A stretch of DNA of 64,000 bases from Clavelina lepadiformis (taxonomy: Eukaryota; Chordata; Ascidiacea; Aplousobranchia; Clavelinidae): positions 18,478,501 to 18,542,500 of the forward strand of contig NC_135247.1 of assembly GCF_947623445.1 (NCBI RefSeq), written 5' to 3'. This document shows, in pieces, positions 53,582 to 64,000 of this stretch. The notes beneath the pieces are model-generated. The model was not told the origin of the DNA and ran no database searches. It worked only from the letters and a program-made list of their open reading frames with translations. Positions within the stretch are counted from its first letter, which is position 1; each line of letters opens with the position of its first letter. The position numbers and the translations under genes were made by a program.

Positions 53582-54970
53582 ATGGAGATAAATTCCAGCA
53601 GTCTAGGCAGTGAACCATTTCAATTTGTCAGAAGATTTTTAGATTTCATTTTCTTAACAGCCCATCAAAATGAGTCCAAGACGTCTTTCAAAGTGACAAT
53701 AAAAGCCATAAATAAAACCCTCGGTAAAGATGCGATGCGTCAGTACAAACTCATGGTTGATTTCGAAAATCGTCAAATCCCTTCAATGCTTCAACTAATT
53801 TCTAGTAACCCGTTTCTGACAACACAGCACAGTTTTGCAAAAGATGTCCAGATGTTTAGGGTGCAGCAGAACGACTCATCCCTGCAGATTGTAACTGAAA
53901 AACTGTTGGTTTCGCCTGGTGGTCAATTTGAGGTGGTTACTTCGGAAAGCAGTTGCACAAATAGCGGGGAAATTGGTTCTTGCCAGATGAGCTGCATCTT
54001 AACTCTTGTTCAGCAAACCGCGCTACTGTTCACTTCCAAACTAAAGTCATATCTCAATATACTGCATGCAGTCTGGCAGTCTTTGTATATCATTTCACTT
54101 CACTTGTTGGATGGAGAGAATGAAATAGACATCAGTTTCAACGACCAAACCGACGATGACGTGGTAAATGTACTGAGCGATGCGCTTGCGGTGTGCTCGA
54201 CTTTCTACTACAAACAACGCCAAGAATCAGATTTAATCGTAAAGAAAAGTAATCCTGTAGTTTTGATTGACAATACTAATTCACCAAATTGCATAAAGTT
54301 GAAGTTAAGCGTCATAGCAACAACTTTTAAGCTTTCGAACGACCGAGGTGGCATCTATGTGTACGTGCTCGGACCGGGGGGCCTTCCCGTAATCAACGAC
54401 AGTGACGTAAGCACGGATAGACTGGCTCCATGGGAAGATTACGGCATTAAAATGGATGAGGCATACGAACATGAAAAAGATGACATTTTGGAACCATTTC
54501 TGGCCTACAACATCAACACCGACTTCCAACAACCACTTAACATAGTCGCAGTAATAGCGATTGACGCTGTGGCCAATTGGCAAGTTATGGAAGAAAGAAT
54601 AGTTGCAACTAACTACGTACAAGGCAACATCGGGCAGATTTTAAGGAGCAATTCGTCTTTGGTGGAGCGCAGTTTCACGCAAGCCTTGAATCAACTTCTA
54701 CCTCGGACGAAAGATCTAAAACGAATGAGAACAAACGAGTTGTCTGTTGTGAACATTGTCACCTCTATACACGACATCGTCACACTGAGCACCAACGATA
54801 TATTCCGCGAGACGTGCATGTCGCTGATGGGCAGCGCCACCACCCACGGCCTACAAGATGACCTGCACACAGCCTTGACCTCGATTGCGCAGGAGAAACT
54901 TGAGCGAAAGCGACGGAAGAGTGACGCAAGCGCTGACGTCAATGAGCAACGGACATTACTTCAAAAATGA
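53582..54970 (+). CDS. Uncharacterised long protein-coding frame
   Basis: An uninterrupted frame of 462 residues from the first ATG, or slightly longer if entered by splicing at the acceptor ending at 53540, which keeps the same frame open. The protein has a leucine-rich region about 150-190 (QMSCILTLVQQTALLF), an acidic middle (DQTDDDVVNVLSDAL), an alternating hydrophobic segment about 245-270 (IYVYVLGPGG), and a helical, basic C-terminus (LERKRRKSD). There is no signal peptide and no clear membrane helix or catalytic motif. I do not recognise the family. A distant relation to an accessory protein such as TOPOVIBL came to mind but I cannot support it. Length and composition argue for a real gene. 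The absence of introns over 1.4 kb is unusual among its neighbours. Confidence 0.6.
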   Translation: MEINSSSLGSEPFQFVRRFLDFIFLTAHQNESKTSFKVTIKAINKTLGKDAMRQYKLMVDFENRQIPSMLQLISSNPFLTTQHSFAKDVQMFRVQQNDSSLQIVTEKLLVSPGGQFEVVTSESSCTNSGEIGSCQMSCILTLVQQTALLFTSKLKSYLNILHAVWQSLYIISLHLLDGENEIDISFNDQTDDDVVNVLSDALAVCSTFYYKQRQESDLIVKKSNPVVLIDNTNSPNCIKLKLSVIATTFKLSNDRGGIYVYVLGPGGLPVINDSDVSTDRLAPWEDYGIKMDEAYEHEKDDILEPFLAYNINTDFQQPLNIVAVIAIDAVANWQVMEERIVATNYVQGNIGQILRSNSSLVERSFTQALNQLLPRTKDLKRMRTNELSVVNIVTSIHDIVTLSTNDIFRETCMSLMGSATTHGLQDDLHTALTSIAQEKLERKRRKSDASADVNEQRTLLQK

Positions 54971-55282
54971 AACCATTAAGCCTCGCAATTTCTAGTTGCT
55001 GATGCTACTATAGTATTTTTCGTAGAGTTTGCGTGTATGCTTAAGTGCCTGAGCAATTGTTTGTTTTATTGTGGCTAAGCCGGCCAAGCATAAATCTTTG
55101 TGGTTGATATAGTCCTTTTATTTTCATTCATGCTCACGATTGACATCCAACATAGCATACCTCATAGTTATAGAATTGAAAGTTCCAACTAAAAGCAAAG
55201 CAAAACGTAGGCAACTGTTTGTCGGTGACAAACCAAAAAAAATGCTTAGCACAATGCAAGCAATTTGTGTTTGACACAAAAA
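54971..55282. other. Convergent intergenic spacer
   Basis: About 310 bases between the uncharacterised plus-strand gene and the MYCBP2 stop. On the minus strand an AATAAA lies near 55063-55068 and could end MYCBP2 transcripts. Nothing else was recognised. Confidence 0.4.
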
Positions 55283-58200
55283 TCAAAATGTGTGCGCATT
55301 TCTACAAACTCCACAACCAAGCGCAAATTCTTCTCCAGTTGGGGGATGCACCACATGGAGCGGGCATTCCTCGCCCTCAAGCTGCCTGGTCTTGTGGCCT
55401 GCAGGACAGTGGGGAAGGTCGGATTTAGGCAGGGCAGTGATGCGTTGAAAGTCGTCGTGGCAGGGCTGGCAGAAATGCGTGGTCCCAAAGCAGAAATACA
55501 CGGCGACGGAGCAGCAGTAACGACACTGGAAAGAGTTAAAATGTCGTCGATGACAATATAAAAAGCACACGATGTAGTAGAAATTATGAGATGTACCTTG
55601 TATTCAAGGAAATCTGTGCCGTGTTTCGGGCAAATCTGTGCGCAGGATACATCCGAACAAGCTCCGCAGATTAATTCTTGCGGATCGAATAAATCCGCCC
55701 CACCCGCTTCCGCGTCGCACCGCACTTCTCCGCCGTAGTAGGCCTATCCGCAAAAAACATCCCTCCGTCAATCACTGCAGCCTGGCGCAGTCATCGAAGC
55801 GTGACAGCATACGCAAGCCACAGATCTTACCTTCTTGCACTTGCAGCACATGTAGTAAGCGTATTTGCTGAGCGCGAACCCAGCCCGGTCGTTGAAGAAT
55901 CTCCCACCAATGGCGGTGATGGACTCGCATTCGTTCAAGCCTTCATACTCGAGACGTTGGAGCGCCTTCCTTTCAACTTCGCGAACCAAATCGCGAAGAG
56001 GCGCGAGGTAGCAATCGAGTGACGGATGTTTTATCTCGCACTGGAAGAAAATATTCAGGATAACATAAGCGACCCGAGTTGGAAAACACGGAGCAGTGAT
56101 TCCCAACCTTCTCATTCTTGCAGAGCCCTAGCTGCAATGCTTCCTTTCCGTGGTCCCCCAACTTTTAAAAATTCCCCAAAATTTTTACTTAACGGGCTAT
56201 TTATAAGAAGTTAAAGAATAACTTGCAGACGACTTGCGCCACTGCGAACCCTAGGTCGGGAAACACTGACTTGGGAGCATAACCTCATGATCCTACCTTG
56301 CATATGGAGCAATGCATGAAGGAGAATGTTATCCTTGGCCCGGCCCATTGCTTCTGAAGCTGCATCTCACAGCACGAGTAATGGAAGATGTGGCCGCAAT
56401 CCAACTAAGAATCAACAAATATTTAAAGTGTTGTCATTGAGTGTCGGCAGAGCGCAACGCAAATTAAGTGCCCTGTTAAGAACGAGGGTAGTCTAATAAG
56501 GAACCTATAAAGCTATATCTCAGTCAACGCCACCTGTACAGCTGGGGCGGCAGCAAGGGCGTCGGTGAAGCAGACCATGCACATATCGTCAGCATCCTGG
56601 TTCAACGCGGGATTGCAGGAGGGTTGGAGGCAGGGGAGACAGCTCTCCTCGTCCTTAACGCCTCCGCATAAATGCCCGCATTGGTGTGTGCGCGTGCACG
56701 CCTGGGCATAGTGATGTAACAATGACTAAATAATGTCTACAATGATGGCAACAACTTTCTGCCACATATGATCAGGCGATAACGAAAGCTTACCCTGGCT
56801 GCGTGTTGCTGACACGCGGGGTCGGAACAGACGTTGCCGACGGCCAGTTGTCCGTCATCTGACGACCTTCCGCAGAACCTACACACACCTGTCCCTGTGG
56901 TCACGTGTTTCCTCTGGCCTGGAGTCGAAGTACAACAAATTTAAATTTGTTTTGAAGTGCTCACTACTTCGTCATATAATGACTAAGATGATAACATAAG
57001 ATAACTAACATGATAGCCACATAAGTTGAACATTTGGAGCACTTCGCAGTGAAGAGGGTAAAGTCTGCTGTAGATGAACTAGTTACTATTTACCAACATT
57101 TCAGTAATGGGATTACGAGAATAAACATTTGTCACGGTGCAAACCACCTGCGCTTGACTCTGTTATTTAAGGAAGTTCAAAGAACTTTTTCGATTACTGG
57201 GGTTAGTTTCCGAAAATTGAAGAAATGGCCACAATTATGTGGTCGGGATTCTTATCGAAGAGGTTGGATTACTCCGACGTAACCATCCATGAAATTCACG
57301 ATGAAGATCTACTGCAAAGAATGAGACGCCGCATTGTGACGTAGTTGCTCACCGCCAGGCGCTCTCGATTTGAATTCGACGATCGCTTTCAGCGTGTTGG
57401 CATCGGCGAGAGCCATGAACCAGAAGAGTTTTATCCTCCCGCATCCTTCGTGGAGGTTGACCCGGATCGCCTCCTCCTCCTCCTTGAAGACCTAAAATTA
57501 TATGACGTCATCGTATAACGCACGCGCCGAAGACAATGCATGGTAGGGATGAAGTTCAAGAGCAGTTGTAGACAGGTATGAGCTATGACGTCAAACTTCA
57601 GAATAACTTTTCCCACTAAGATGAAGGATTTCTTTTTTAAAATAGAAACCGACCTGGCGTTGATGAGAGAGCGTCCTCTTGTGGAGATGGAGGTAGCGGT
57701 CGCATTCCGAGCACAGGTTGCCGCACTCATTGCAGAGAACTATGGCCGGTGTGCTACCGTCGTCGTGGTTGTCGCAGGTCAACTGTGAGAAACAAAATCA
57801 ACGAAACAATGATAAAAAATATGTTCTGAGCGTTGATGAAATATAGTTGAATGCACAGAGAGAAGCTGAAACAACACACGCATTCGGTGGTAGAGTTTAT
57901 TAGCAAAAACGACTAAGTGGCACAAGGCGAACAAAACACATTTACAGCAGAACACACGAAATCGAGAGTACAGCGTCGACATATGCACGCTATTGGTTGC
58001 TTCAAAATTTTATTATCCAATCATCGCCCAGTGCTCAGTGACGTCACAGAAGGACTTTCCATCAAGCCAAGATCATGTGCCCAGGCCTCCAACATTCGTC
58101 TGAAGGGAAGCCACGAGACTGGCGTCTCGGCCACGTTGTTTGCCGGATTGGCCGGGTCCTGTACAATAGGCGGGCATTCCCCCGACATGGAACCGCTGTA

Positions 58201-61200
58201 CTCGATATTGTAGTCTTTGGGGTCGTAAAACCGGGACCAAGCAATTCGCATTGGGGCTGGTCTGGATTTAAAAAAAAATTGAAAACTTCACGATCCAGTT
58301 TTTGCTGCAAGTTGACAAAAAGTTAGTGTGGTAACCTACGTTCTCACGTCATCAGATAACGATGTCATCACAACTACCTGGGATTCCCCGTGGAGAGAAT
58401 AAGTTTGACGAAACTTTTCATCACTGTTTTGTTGCTGGGCAAGCTTCCCTCCACCACGTGACAAGCGTTCTCATACGCTCGGATCAATAGCAGGGCGAGC
58501 AGATATGACGTAGGGCGCCACTTTCGCTCGTTCCAGTCGGCTGCGTTTCGCCAAAACTTGATAACCATGATGAGGTCTTTCACCTAAGAGTAAATGAAGA
58601 TAACGGTCAGTGGCAGAGCGCTTGGGCCTGAACAAACCCTGGCTGAGAGTGGACAGCCGGGCAACATGAAAGCTTCAAAATTCATTCGGATGAGTTTGTT
58701 AGGGCCGTTTATAAATAACGTGTCATCTACACTCCACAATGGTAAATATAACCAAGCAACAGCACAATCACAACCACGTGACGTCACGTCACGCTTCATA
58801 TCACACCTGGTCAGGTTGTTCCTTGATGAAGAGTTTCTGTCTCTGAGCAGCCGCGGGGCAGAACCAGGTGAGATTTTCCGAGGTTCTCTGCCTCAGCAAT
58901 TCCTCGTACAAAGCATCGAAGCCGCCCTCGTGCTGCCAGTCATACGCCGGCAGGATGTCGACCTCAACATCTTTATGCTTGAACTGAACTGAGTAATTCC
59001 TGGAAAAGAACAAGATAACTTACACCAGGACCTTTTAATTGGTCCCTCGCCAATGCATGTGTATTATGGCGAGGACTTTTAACAAAAGCAGACAAGAAGG
59101 CAGATGATTTCAAAAAAACAAGCTGCTGAGCCATGAGTGATAAAACTGCCGCTTGCTCACGTGTATGTGAAGTTCGAACAATCCGGCAGTTTCCCTTCGA
59201 TTGCGCCTTCTTCGAGCATTTTCGCTAGAGCGACCACGAACGAAGGCATCCACATCACGTGACCGATCCTAGGCAGATCGGAGCTTAGCAGAACGAAGTC
59301 GACGTCCCACCTATTGCTGCAGGTTGTATTCGTGCCGAGCGAACCTTCGATGAAAGACAATTCTTATCACGTCAACTGGATGATAGTTTAACTTAAGTTG
59401 AGGAGCGAATAGAAATATCGTGGAAAAACAGCATTAAATGCTTTGAAACATGACGGAAGTAGGAAAACGTAGATCGCTTGAAACACAACAACAGGCACTA
59501 AGCTAATTCAAAAACAAGTCGAGTTCAAGGATGCAATATTTTGTGGACCTACCAGATGTTATGACGCCGCTGACGTGAATGGCGGCCTTCGCTTCGATAA
59601 ATCGCGTCAATATTTCTTTGAACTCGCCCATGTATTGTTGGACGACGGCCAGCTCAGACAGATTGGGTCTAGCGTCAGACAACAGCCTAGAATAATTTAA
59701 CAAACTTGAATATACACGACCACTACACACTACACACGCTATGTACCAAGCACGGACAAGTGTTAATTGCGCTTTATAACGCACTGCAACGGCTTAATTC
59801 GGTTGAAAACCCGCAGAGTTCCCACGAACTGTTAATTTACTTACAAACTGAAGTTTTCGCGATAATCCGCCAACTTTTTTTGCCGTTCTTTCTCGTCAAG
59901 TTGTGGCGTGGCCTTGTATGGCCTCCCAACTCTAGTTTCACGCGCCTGTAACCTGCCTAGTTGAGGAAAAAGTTTTTTAGGCTTTTAACGAAAGGTAACA
60001 GTGTAGTGAGGTGTCATGTAAAACCAGCTCAACTTGCAAGTTTAAACCTACAAAGTTAAGCATTCCCGAGAACTAAAACAGGCCAAGAACTTAAGGCACC
60101 AACCTTTGCTCGCCGCCCGCTGAGACAAGTCCAACATGACGTCAGAGAGAAACTTTGAGAAGTCAGGAACAATCTGACTAATGACGTCATTCTTTTCATC
60201 ACCGATCAGTCGCGTTCGTTCGCGCGTCAAATTTTGACATTTCGAAGCTAAAAGCGCTTTCTGACGTAACAGTTCCTGATATCGCGCGTGGACTTGGGTT
60301 CGGTCTTTCCTGGGAAACAAAATCGCCCGCGATGTTACTGTGACGTCATAGAAGTCTTTACGGGGATAAAACCAAAAGTTTCGGCACTGATTCCAAAGTC
60401 GGCAAAGATCAGCAAACAAAAAACCTATCACACAGACCTGGCACTGTAGAGAAGTTTGCGCTCGCGATCGCCGGTGGGGGACGGGGTCGGGGTTTTATAA
60501 AGAAGATGATTTGAAACGATCTCGACGTGGATTGACACGTAAGAATACCTGATTGTTAGATGAAAGACATGTTACTAAAACGAAATAAACTTCCAACGAA
60601 ACATTCCACTTCGTTCACAATCCCTACAAAGCGAGTGGAAAGCTAAACCTGTCGTATCCGTCATCAACATCGGTCCTGTACGGGTTGTCGGTCAAGGCAA
60701 GATCCTCTACCGCCAAATCTGACTTTATGACGTCAGCGTCCGACCAGTTCTCGCCAAAGTAGCCAACCAGAGGTCCCTTTGTGTTGAGGGCGACGTTCAG
60801 GGAAACATCTTCTGTTCCTGTGGGGTGGGGGAGTTTAAATTTCTATTTCTGACGAATCAAAATCTTAAATCAGATGTGGCGATACAGCACAAGCAAGTAA
60901 ATCATATAACCAAAGGAAACCAACGTTACACAAGATATTTAAAGCCCAAAAGTCAATCAGTGCTTAGGTAATATCGACCACCAAGATAAGTGATACGGGT
61001 GTTAAAGTTATAATCGATATTTCTCGCATTGACCTTAGTCAGGTGTTACGTCACAAAGCATACCCGGTGAGACGAGGGTGGCGTTCCACATAACGTGACG
61101 GTGGTAGAACTCCATTAGACCGCTGGTTGTCTTCTCGTTCTGGTCCATCTTGAGCTTCAATTTCACCGCTTGCAGGGTCTTCAGCACCCAAGGGCACCCA

Positions 61201-63973
61201 CTGAGGTCCTCGAATGGGGTCACGCACACAGTGGGACATGAATTCGGTTCCGAGAGGGTCACGTGAACCTCGTTGACCTAAAAAATATGTTTTCAATGAC
61301 TTGGCAGCAAAAGCGCTCACAGAGTTGCTAAAAATTAACTTTACTACCAATTCGCGACCGCGTAAAGAGCAGATGCTTAACGCTTCAATTGCAAAATCCT
61401 GACAACACATTCATAACTACAAGTTGAACATGATCGCGCCCACCTCTGTCACAGACATGAACTCAACACCGACCCTCAGCTGGTTCTCCTTCAGGGATTT
61501 CATGAATTCGCCTTTATTGGGAAACGCGACCCCACTCGGCATCTCGCTGATAGAGTTTGGCGGGAAGGTGTGTTCGTACACGGTGGGCGACGGCTGCACA
61601 ATCACAAGCATTAACTTAACTTCATAAAATATATCGCCCTGGCATAAGAATTAAGATTGTGACGTGGTGACCGCTGTAATACGCCCACAAGCAAAATTTA
61701 AGCTTTTACAGCTGCGTTAGTAGGAGTTTGTCTTATTCAGCTGATCATTGACTTTTATCAAAACAAAAGTTATTTCAATCAAGTTGTGATGTGGTTTTCG
61801 CGGTGTAACTCCAAGCGAACCATTTGGAAGCATACACAATCTTTTGTGCGATTGTTACGCAGACATACGTCACAGGAAAAGACAAACCTGTCCTTCGATG
61901 AGGAATCTAGCCTTAATCTTGGCCAGGTGGTTGGATGTCGTGCAATGCAGGAACAACGCAACATTGCCTCTGTTCTCTACATCCGGGCCATCGGGAAATA
62001 TTCGAATCTGTACAAAATGGCCGACGTTGTAGATGAATTATATAATAACAGATAACAGCATATCGACAATTTTAACAAACATCTTTCCACATCACGAAGC
62101 TGATTACAAACTCGGTCGGGGGAATCAAAACAGAGAGGTAATTAACATGGCGTGGCGTGGCCTCACCTGCCAAGCAAAGCCACCAACACTGAAAGGCGAG
62201 GTGTGTACCATAGGATATGGATTTTCTTGCCCTACTTTAGGCAGTTCGACGTTTTCCTCAAACACGGTCTTATAAGCCTTGCATTCAAGCTCGACCAGAA
62301 CCTTGTTGCCGTCGAAGAAAAAACCCCCGTTCGGTTTCAGCAAAGTCTGCAAAGTTTAAGCATTAAACAATAAAGGTTCATAATGTAGTTCAAATACTTT
62401 CAAAGGTTTTTTACAATTGAAATCGATCCAAAGGATTTCCCCAAATCTCGATGACGTCATAGATTACAATTATTACCTCACGCCTGATAAACTCCTTCCA
62501 TCCCCATGACAACGCGTCATCATCACGCGAGAAGACCCTCCCAGTGGGGGGACTGTGGTAGGTGTAGTTGTTCTGGTAGTTGACCAGGTTGACCACGTTG
62601 AAGGAATAGACGGTGTGCACGCGCACGTCCTTGCCAAGGTTCACGATACGAAGATAAAAACTATGACGTGACAATTGGTGAGTTATGACGTCACAAGACG
62701 TAACAAACGAATCACGCAAGCGCGTACCTGAAATACTCGTTGTTGGGCTTGCCAGTGTAGACATACCAGCGGTGGCCGGCGAACTGAAACTCGCGGGACC
62801 TCACGTCAAAGCTCGAGATTTCCTGAGGATTCTCGACCAAGAAAGTGAAGATATGAGTTCGTTCCTTGTCTTGGAGAGCGAGGAATCTATGCAGCTGTAT
62901 GCTGGGAGCCATAACCTTCCACACTTACTGCCACTATCTCGCTAACTTGACGCATTCGCGAGCTGCTCTAACTGTTCTTGTTACCAAACTAAAATCTATC
63001 TGTGTTACATATGCGGCGGTAAATAAGCGGCTTGAAACTGTAGAAAAGCGCTTATGGATGGATTGACCTCAGTGGGGCGATGTTTTAATGATAAAGCTGT
63101 CAGGAGAACGACACTTAATCAAATCATGAGCACTCCACACTGCTCTAACACCGAACACTTATCTCTCTCGTTGTAAATATCAAATCTACTTGGAAACAGT
63201 CTAGTTATTGAAGCCTACGGTGAATACTTACAACTGCAATCGGCCAAACGTGGACAGCGGTTGCGAAAAAAACACAACTGACCGCTATTTACGAAACAGA
63301 TACGACCTTCCTTCGTACCGCTATATTGTTGGTTGAAAGTAATTCAAGCATCAATTGATTTGACAAACAGATGACAAACTACACGAGCGCAGCCCTACGG
63401 TACAAACTACAACAATGCTCACGTTGCTATGTCAGCGTAGAACGGGCGAAAGCGTTGCTACAGACTTGTATTAAAATCCTCAGCACAAGGAATTAAGGAG
63501 CTCGTTCCAGCATTACACCACATCACCTGCAACTAAGTCCGAAACCCACCTTGTTCTTCTGTGAGCTTGATCTTGCCGAGGAAAGCTTCTCCACGTGGTC
63601 ATGGTCCAGTACACACAGCGCTGCAAGCGCTTGCCACGTGATCCGGTTTCTAAGACAACAGCCTGCTTCCCGTTCCGCTTCGGTGAGTTTCATCAACGAC
63701 AAAATGGCTTCCGACACAGAACATTTGGTGACGATTTCCCAAACCGTGCTAATCTTACCCTGAAAGGCGAATAATATGTTAATATACTCTTCATATAAGA
63801 GCATATAAAACAACAACCCATACAAACTGGTGTTGCGGGCTTCGTCGAAAGAACAAGTCACAGCTTAATAACGTACCGCGGACATGTCACTGAGCAGTCT
63901 GATGATCGCTTCAACAATGGACCGGTCTTGTATGGAACCGTGCATCCACCATGCTGGATGGTCCAGTTCTGGT
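55283..63973 (-). CDS. mycbp2: MYCBP2 / Highwire / RPM-1 E3 ubiquitin ligase, C-terminal part
   Basis: Giant atypical RING E3 ligase controlling axon and synapse development. Only the last exons are in the window: 63973-63877, 63759-63550, 57782-57654, 57491-57353, 56918-56794, 56701-56534, 56404-56297, 56040-55831, 55743-55597 and 55525-55283. All join in phase, about 525 residues, and more exons lie beyond the right edge. Matches to the family in order: [29 protein letters not shown], the zinc segment [15 protein letters not shown]...[29 protein letters not shown], the RING-type CMVCF ... [12 protein letters not shown] ... CSICK, then the Cys/His-rich tandem-cysteine C-terminus ([38 protein letters not shown] then stop). 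The tandem-cysteine part carries the esterification-type transfer activity known for this enzyme. The intron 63549-57783 contains a complete separate gene on the same strand. Confidence 0.95.
58009..58014 (-). terminator. Polyadenylation signal of the nested MATH-OAS gene
   Basis: On the minus strand AATAAA lies 6 bases beyond the OAS stop codon, well inside the MYCBP2 intron. It supports independent 3' end formation. No AATAAA follows the alternative stop after the MATH part (near 60.63 kb). Confidence 0.6.
58021..62912 (-). CDS. MATH (TRAF-C-like) - OAS nucleotidyltransferase fusion, nested in mycbp2
   Basis: Fifteen minus-strand exons: 62912-62728, 62660-62477, 62346-62167, 62007-61888, 61593-61444, 61277-61064, 60817-60649, 60548-60438, 60309-60104, 59956-59845, 59686-59553, 59344-59161, 58999-58807, 58583-58378 and 58261-58021. 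They total 2,589 bases with matching phases at every junction: 862 residues. Residues about 20-165 form one MATH domain ([18 protein letters not shown]); about 173-273 form a second ([28 protein letters not shown]). A third beta-rich segment runs to about 420, then a charged helical linker (440-545). From about 545 to the end it is an OAS-type enzyme: GS motif (SGSLGTNT, 588-595), metal ligands Asp602 and Asp604 (DVDFVLL), third Asp664 (EVDILPAYD), [10 protein letters not shown], and the OAS C-terminal signature (DPANPANNV ... AEAW-like EAWAHD). OAS enzymes make 2'-5' oligoadenylates on sensing dsRNA; MATH domains bind receptor tails or ligase substrates. The ATG at 62912 has in-frame stops just upstream. 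The weakest join is 60649/60548 (donor GTTTAG). Without it the MATH part ends at a nearby stop and the OAS part would lack a start. Confidence 0.8.
62913..63549 (-). other. MYCBP2 intron segment carrying the promoter of the nested gene
   Basis: About 640 bases between the upstream MYCBP2 exon and the nested gene's ATG. No exon-like frame is seen. The nested gene's transcription start must be here unless it uses a splice leader. I could not identify a core promoter. Confidence 0.4.
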
Positions 63974-64000
63974 CTACACACACAAACTGGTATGACTACT

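Noticed and set aside
53582-54970. Assignment of the unknown gene to TOPOVIBL
   Set aside because: Only a vague impression of similarity in the C-terminal part; no motif that I can defend.
58594-58992. 132-residue plus-strand frame
   Set aside because: Antisense to the OAS exon 58999-58807, which carries the third catalytic Asp; no protein features of its own.
60630-60817. MATH gene ending at the stop just after exon 60817-60649 (…FSFPLAL)
   Set aside because: Possible, but then the OAS part has no start Met and no AATAAA follows. Splicing at GTTTAG into 60548 keeps frame and phase through the rest of the gene. Kept as the main alternative.
58021-62912. MATH and OAS exons as alternative cassette exons of MYCBP2
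   Set aside because: They have their own ATG with upstream in-frame stops, and their own stop and AATAAA. MYCBP2 homologs join directly across this interval.

Overview
The window looks like nuclear DNA of an ascidian tunicate (Ciona-like sea squirt). Evidence: small GT-AG introns, very short 3' UTRs, an AT-rich background, and a chordate gene set (cordon-bleu, SPEGNB, MASP, ficolin, Wnt10). Every multi-exon model below was built by hand from splice sites, codon phase and remembered family signatures. No database search was run. The species call is an inference.

Layout. 0.8-1.5 kb (-): the last two exons of an SLC22-type transporter, apparently isolated. 2.9-7.7 kb (-): a complete MASP-type complement protease, CUB-EGF-CUB-CCP-CCP-serine protease. 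9.6-11 kb (-): a decayed vWA/CCP secreted-protein gene. 12-12.9 kb (+): an intronless seven-helix receptor-like gene. 14.2-15.6 kb (+): the SPEG-neighbour protein SPEGNB (IQ motif plus two Ig domains). 17.9-21.2 kb (-): a Wnt10 gene. 21.2-37.8 kb: about 16.6 kb with no recognisable gene. 37.8-49 kb (-): a cordon-bleu (COBL) actin-regulator gene. 50.8-52.2 kb (+): a ficolin (short collagen stalk plus fibrinogen domain). 53.6-55 kb (+): an uncharacterised long open frame. 55.3-64 kb (-): the C-terminal part of the giant E3 ligase MYCBP2, running off the right edge.

The most striking object lies at 58.0-62.9 kb, inside a single 5.8 kb intron of MYCBP2 and on the same strand. Fifteen phase-compatible exons read as one 862-residue protein: tandem MATH (TRAF-C-like) domains fused to a 2'-5'-oligoadenylate-synthetase (OAS) nucleotidyltransferase with its three metal-binding aspartates. 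It has its own start codon and its own polyadenylation signal. I know of no described MATH-OAS fusion. It could link nucleic-acid sensing or nucleotide second-messenger synthesis to a TRAF-like adaptor surface.

Functional themes. Two partners of the complement lectin pathway, MASP and ficolin, lie about 43 kb apart, and the ficolin stalk keeps a MASP-binding-like motif. With the vWA/CCP relic and the OAS fusion, the window is unusually rich in innate-immunity genes. Wnt10 next to SPEGNB resembles the linkage of WNT6/WNT10A with SPEG/SPEGNB on human 2q35. The palindrome TGACGTCA is strongly over-represented, above all in and around the MATH-OAS gene.
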